Positions 60,594 to 64,000 of a DNA stretch of 64,000 nucleotides are shown piece after piece (within the stretch, counting starts at the first letter, position 1; the number at the start of each line of letters is the position of its first letter). Both the position numbers and the translations under genes were made by a program. The stretch is from Sphingobium yanoikuyae (lineage in GTDB: Bacteria > Pseudomonadota > Alphaproteobacteria > Sphingomonadales > Sphingomonadaceae): the NCBI RefSeq assembly GCF_013001025.1, contig NZ_CP053021.1:3190001-3254000 (forward strand). Direction: 5' to 3'. The notes under the pieces are model-generated. The model was not told where the DNA came from, did no database searches, and worked only from the letters and a program-made list of their open reading frames with translations.

Positions 60594-61805
60594 ATGCTGA
60601 CTGCCATCGACCGATATCTCGCCCGCCTGATCGCGCTGCCATTGCTTGGCACCCTGGTGATCGCCGCGATGCTGCTGGTGCTCGACAAGATGTTGAGCCT
60701 GTTCGATTTTGTCGCGGCCGAGGGCGGCCCCGTCAGCGTCGTGTGGCGCATGCTCGCCAACATGCTGCCCGAATATCTCTCGCTCGGCATTCCGATCGGG
60801 CTGATGCTCGGCATCCTGCTCGCCTTCCGCAAGCTTGCCACCTCGTCCGAACTCGACGTGATGCGCGCCGTCGGCCTCTCCTATGGCCGGCTGCTGCGCG
60901 TCCCCTACATGTTCGCCTTCGCCCTCGCCCTGCTCAACCTCGGCATTGTCGGCTGGGTCCAGCCCTTGTCCCGCCACGCCTATGAGGCGCTGCGCTTCGA
61001 ACTGCGCTCGGGCGCGCTGGGCGCGTCGATCAAGGTCGGCGAGTTCACCAGCCTGGGCAAGCGCATGACCCTGCGGATCGAACGCAGCCTGGACGAAGGA
61101 CGCAACCTGCGCGGCATCTTCGTCCGCGCCGTCGGCAAGGATGGCCAGTCGGTCGCGGTCACGGCGGCCCAGGGCGCCTTCCTCGCCACCGACGATCCCG
61201 ACACCATCATCTTCCGCCTGCGCGACGGCGTGCTGGTGAACGATGCACCCAAATACAAGACACCGCGCATCCTCTCCTTCTCCAGCCACGATCTGCCGAT
61301 CGACCTGCCGCAGATCGAGAATTTCCGCGGCCGCGACGTCGACCGGGAAAAGACCCTGCCCGAACTCTTCTCGATGGGGCGTGATCCCGCCACGCCGACC
61401 AAGCTGCGCAACGAGGTCCGCTCCAACTTCCATTTCCGCATGGTCGAAGTGGTGATGATGATGCTGCTGCCGATGGCCGCGCTCGCCTTCGCGATCCCGC
61501 CCAAGCGCTCGACCTCGGCGCTCGGCGTGTTCCTCTCGATCGTCTTCATCGTCACCTATCACAAGATCAACCAATATGGCGAAAGCATCGGCTCGCTGGG
61601 CAAGATCGACCCGATCATCGCGCTATGGGGGCCGTTCCTGCTGGCATCCGGGCTGATCTTCTGGATGTATCATGTCATCGCCCACCGCCCCGGCGGACAG
61701 CCGATCGCGGCGCTGGAATATGCCTTCGCCAAGCTCGGCAAGCAGATCGGCCGCCTGCTGCGCTTCGTGACGCGGCGTGGCGAGCCGGCGCAAGGAGCAG
61801 CCTGA
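60594..61805 (+). CDS. lptF: LPS export ABC transporter permease LptF
   Basis: 403 aa from ATG 60594. N-terminal DRYLARLIALPLLGTLVIAAMLLVLDKMLSLFDFV, GIPIGLMLGILLAFRKLATSSELDVMRAVGLSY (coupling helix), a periplasmic beta-jellyroll (about 120-270) and C-terminal spans. With LptG and LptB2 it extracts lipopolysaccharide or lipooligosaccharide from the inner membrane. It is followed 4 nt later by lptG. Confidence 0.92.
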   Translation: MLTAIDRYLARLIALPLLGTLVIAAMLLVLDKMLSLFDFVAAEGGPVSVVWRMLANMLPEYLSLGIPIGLMLGILLAFRKLATSSELDVMRAVGLSYGRLLRVPYMFAFALALLNLGIVGWVQPLSRHAYEALRFELRSGALGASIKVGEFTSLGKRMTLRIERSLDEGRNLRGIFVRAVGKDGQSVAVTAAQGAFLATDDPDTIIFRLRDGVLVNDAPKYKTPRILSFSSHDLPIDLPQIENFRGRDVDREKTLPELFSMGRDPATPTKLRNEVRSNFHFRMVEVVMMMLLPMAALAFAIPPKRSTSALGVFLSIVFIVTYHKINQYGESIGSLGKIDPIIALWGPFLLASGLIFWMYHVIAHRPGGQPIAALEYAFAKLGKQIGRLLRFVTRRGEPAQGAA

Positions 61806-61809
61806 CCCC

Positions 61810-62910
61810 ATGCAGTTCGATTTCTTCCCCTCGCGCCAGGTCAGCTGGTACATGGTGCGGCTGTTCCTGACCCGCACCCTTGCCGTGCTGGCCATGCTGG
61901 TGGTCGTGCTCCAGATGCTCGACCTGCTCGGCAATTCGGGCGACATCCTCGCCTATCCGGGCAATGGCGATGCACAGCTCTGGCATTATGTCGGCCTGCG
62001 CGCACCCCAGATCGTCGCCCGCTTCCTGCCCTTCTCGGTGCTGCTCGGCACCCTCATCATGCTGGCGACGCTCAACCAGAATAGCGAAATCATCGCGATG
62101 AAGGCGGCGGGCCTCTCCGCCCAGCAGATCCTCGCCCCGCTGATCGCCGCCGCACTCGGCGTCTCGGTCCTCAGCTACGCCTTCAACGAACGGATCGTCG
62201 CCCGCTCGACCGCGATGCTCAGCGCCTGGCAGGCGGTCGACTTCGGCCCGGTGCCCGCGGACAGCGGCATCAAGACCAATCCCTGGGTGCGTGACGGCAA
62301 TAATCTCGTCACCGCGGCGATCGTCGCGGGCCATGGCCAGGACGTGCAGTTGCGCAAGGTCGAGATCTTCAACCGCATCAACAACAGCCTCACCACCATC
62401 ATTACCGCGCCCAAGGGCCATTATGACGCCGCCAGCAAGAGCTGGGTGCTGGAAGGCGCGCGCCAGTTCGACGTCGCCCGCGGCACGCTCCAGAATGTCG
62501 GCACCGTGCGCTTCGGCAGCGACATCCGTCCCGACCAGTTCACCTTGGCCAAGGTCGATCCCGACGCCCTGACCTTCAGCGAGTTGCAGGCCGCGATCGG
62601 CGACCTGCACGATGCCGGGCGGCCGACCGCCGAACTGGAAGGCAGCCTGTGGCACAAGCTGTCCGGGCCGCTCTCGGCCGTGCTGATGCCGATCCTGGGC
62701 TCCGTCGCCGCCTTCGGCCTCGCCCGCTCGGGCCAGCTCTTCCTACGCGCGGTGATGGGCATGGCACTGGGCTTCGCCTATTTCGTCGCCGACAATTTCT
62801 CGCTCGCCATGGGCAATCTGGGCGCCTACCCCCCCATTCTCGCCGCCTGGGCGCCCTTCCTCCTCTTCCTGCTGCTCGGCGAGACGGTGCTGTTCAGAAC
62901 CGAGGAATAA
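61810..62910 (+). CDS. lptG: LPS export ABC transporter permease LptG
   Basis: 366 aa from ATG 61810. SWYMVRLFLTRTLAVLAMLVVVLQMLDLLGNSGDIL, FLPFSVLLGTLIMLATLNQNSEIIAMKAAGLSAQQIL, a jellyroll (about 150-265) and SGPLSAVLMPILGSVAAF give the LptF/LptG layout. The lptF-lptG order and tight spacing support the pair. Confidence 0.93.
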   Translation: MQFDFFPSRQVSWYMVRLFLTRTLAVLAMLVVVLQMLDLLGNSGDILAYPGNGDAQLWHYVGLRAPQIVARFLPFSVLLGTLIMLATLNQNSEIIAMKAAGLSAQQILAPLIAAALGVSVLSYAFNERIVARSTAMLSAWQAVDFGPVPADSGIKTNPWVRDGNNLVTAAIVAGHGQDVQLRKVEIFNRINNSLTTIITAPKGHYDAASKSWVLEGARQFDVARGTLQNVGTVRFGSDIRPDQFTLAKVDPDALTFSELQAAIGDLHDAGRPTAELEGSLWHKLSGPLSAVLMPILGSVAAFGLARSGQLFLRAVMGMALGFAYFVADNFSLAMGNLGAYPPILAAWAPFLLFLLLGETVLFRTEE

Positions 62911-62936
62911 GCGTGGTTAAAGGCTGGCAAATCCCG

Positions 62937-63047
62937 TCATGCCAGCGAAGGCTGGCATCTCAGGCATGCGCACGCCACGTCAACCGGTAGCGAGATGCCC
63001 GCCCTCCCTCTGCCGCCGCCAGAGCCCCCAGCCTTCGCTGGGGCGAA
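62937..63047. repeat. MITE-like element with inverted ends
   Basis: CCAGCGAAGGCTGG at the left end (62942-62955) and its inverse CCAGCCTTCGCTGG near 63028-63041 bracket ~75 nt without a gene. It lies next to copy 2 of the other repeat, so the 62911-63407 gap is made mostly of repeats. Confidence 0.6.
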
Positions 63048-63064
63048 GAAGTTGGGGTGGCTTA

Positions 63065-63182
63065 CGGCCATCCCACCAACGTCATGCTGAACTTGTTTCA
63101 GCATCCATCAAGCCTAACAAACCATTGGTCTATTGGGAGGAATGGACCCTGAAACAAGTTCAGGGTGACGATGATGGGATGG
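63065..63182. repeat. dispersed palindromic repeat, copy 2 (inverted)
   Basis: Arms CTGAACTTGTTTCAG (63087-63101) and CTGAAACAAGTTCAG (63149-63163). Reverse complement of copy 1 with scattered differences, including the flanking CCATCCCACCAACGTCATG. Confidence 0.85.
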
Positions 63183-63359
63183 GCGGTTCTTGGTGGCGTC
63201 CCACCATCCCCGGTGCGCAGCTTGCCCGCTCGGACATTCCCTGATCTGGAAGCCACGTCCGATCACTCCTTTGCCGGTTGGATCACGACCACCTGATCGC
63301 AGCAAAAGCGTCGCTCCACGGTCGCTGCGCAACTCCGTCCTCCCCGTCCGCCCACAAAA

Positions 63360-63383
63360 AAGGCCGGCGTTTCCACCGGCCTT
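63360..63383 (-). terminator. intrinsic terminator of the desaturase gene
   Basis: AAGGCCGG / CCGGCCTT arms, 8-nt loop, leftward tail TTTTTTGTG. 24 nt beyond the desaturase stop. Bases 63183-63359 hold nothing else recognisable. Confidence 0.8.
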
Positions 63384-63407
63384 CTTTCCAGTCCCGATCC
63401 ACCGCGG

Positions 63408-64000
63408 TCAGCGCGCGTGCATCGTGCTCCGGGCGATCTTGGCGACCAGCGGGAACATGCCGGTATAATTGCCCTGGCGATAGGGCGAGTCGATGTCGAG
63501 CGTCGCCATCAGCTGCCGATGCGCGGCCGCCAGATTATGATAGGGCACGCTCGGCAGCAGGTGGTGCAACGCATGATAGCGCAGGCCGACCGGTGCCCAC
63601 AATTCGGGCAGCGTGCCAGGCGGCGGCACATTGACCGAATCCAGATATTGCGCCGTCACGGTCATCGCCTCGCCCTCATTCTCCCACAGATGGGCGACCA
63701 GGGTGCGCAACTGGTTGATGACGGTCATCGCCGAATGGATCGCCATATAGACCAGTAAGGGCTTCCAGCCGAAGGCGAACACGCTGCCGACCAGCGCCAG
63801 CGCGAACAGGCAGGCGCCCGCTTCCTGCCAATGCCACATGCGGGCAAACTCGCCCTCGGGCGCACGGCGGCGATAGGCGGGATTGATCGACAGCGCCGAA
63901 AACTCCGCCACCACCTTGCGCCGCAGCGGCGGGATGAGGAGGCTGAGCGGCGTCAGCACGCCAAAGCGCAGGATCAGGCCGATCGGCGCCAGCGCGGCCA
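63408..64000 (-). CDS. fatty acid desaturase family protein, C-terminal part (cut by window edge)
   Basis: The open frame continues to the right edge (LAPIGLILRFGVLTPLSLLIPP...). Visible: a membrane segment (ACLFALALVGSVFAFGWKPLLVYMAIHSAMTVINQL), a His in VAHLWENEGE and the HxxHH box in GLRYHALHHLLP, two of the iron-binding His clusters of membrane desaturases. The first His box would lie beyond the window. It introduces double bonds into acyl chains; the specific substrate is unknown. Confidence 0.85.
   Translation of the reverse strand, partial: AALAPIGLILRFGVLTPLSLLIPPLRRKVVAEFSALSINPAYRRRAPEGEFARMWHWQEAGACLFALALVGSVFAFGWKPLLVYMAIHSAMTVINQLRTLVAHLWENEGEAMTVTAQYLDSVNVPPPGTLPELWAPVGLRYHALHHLLPSVPYHNLAAAHRQLMATLDIDSPYRQGNYTGMFPLVAKIARSTMHAR

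Overview
The window looks like a chromosomal segment of an alphaproteobacterium of the sphingomonad group (Sphingobium/Sphingomonas-like). It is GC-rich and carries a large TonB-dependent receptor of the type sphingomonads have in numbers, small sphingomonad proteins, an alphaproteobacterial-type GTTC-N7-GTTC SOS box, and dispersed CTGAACTTGTTTCAG palindromic repeats. No species can be fixed from the sequence alone.

Layout. Bases 1-6682 are host: the end of a GIY-YIG family gene, an HD-GYP protein, a YCII protein, a Sel1/prolyl-hydroxylase-like protein and a TonB-dependent receptor. Bases 6683-47822 are a complete ~41 kb tailed-phage prophage bounded by 55-bp direct repeats. The right repeat is the 3' part of an intact tRNA-Arg(CCT) gene; the left repeat is the orphaned copy. 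Bases 47886-64000 are host again: DUF1178, a nitrilase-family amidase, glutaredoxin, ComF, a methyltransferase, EAL and GGDEF c-di-GMP proteins, an AEC transporter with a divergent LysR regulator, a phosphoesterase, two lipid kinases, DUF2141, lptF-lptG and a fatty-acid desaturase cut by the right edge.

The prophage is a siphovirus of HK97/lambda-like architecture. On the minus strand, from right to left, it has a small-gene/HNH block, TerS-TerL, portal, protease, capsid, head-tail connectors, tail tube, assembly chaperones, tape measure, tail-tip proteins, a 2528-aa central fibre, and small membrane (holin-like) proteins. Replication is a primase plus VapE-like helicase next to an iteron-rich, origin-like region. 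A tyrosine integrase sits beside the tRNA. Accessory genes break into these blocks, mostly on the opposite strand or in A/T-rich patches: a SIR2-domain protein, a membrane coiled-coil protein, a DUF4062 protein, an FRG-domain protein, an orphan DNA methyltransferase, a DUF6602-like putative nuclease and unknowns. Several belong to families linked to anti-phage defence. I recognise no CI-like repressor, Cro or excisionase.

The least conventional signals are regulatory. (1) Eleven phage genes lack a Shine-Dalgarno but carry the hexamer TAAATA exactly 4 or 5 nt before the start codon, where the SD should be. (2) The two most abundant virion proteins, capsid and tail tube, instead share a duplicated TAAATA+hairpin leader whose 3' arm contains the only SD-like GGAG. 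(3) Tandem 9-bp iterons in opposite orientations flank an A/T-rich core beside the primase gene. (4) A strong intrinsic terminator lies just before the VapE start, suggesting attenuation. (5) The lysozyme frame has no usable start codon.
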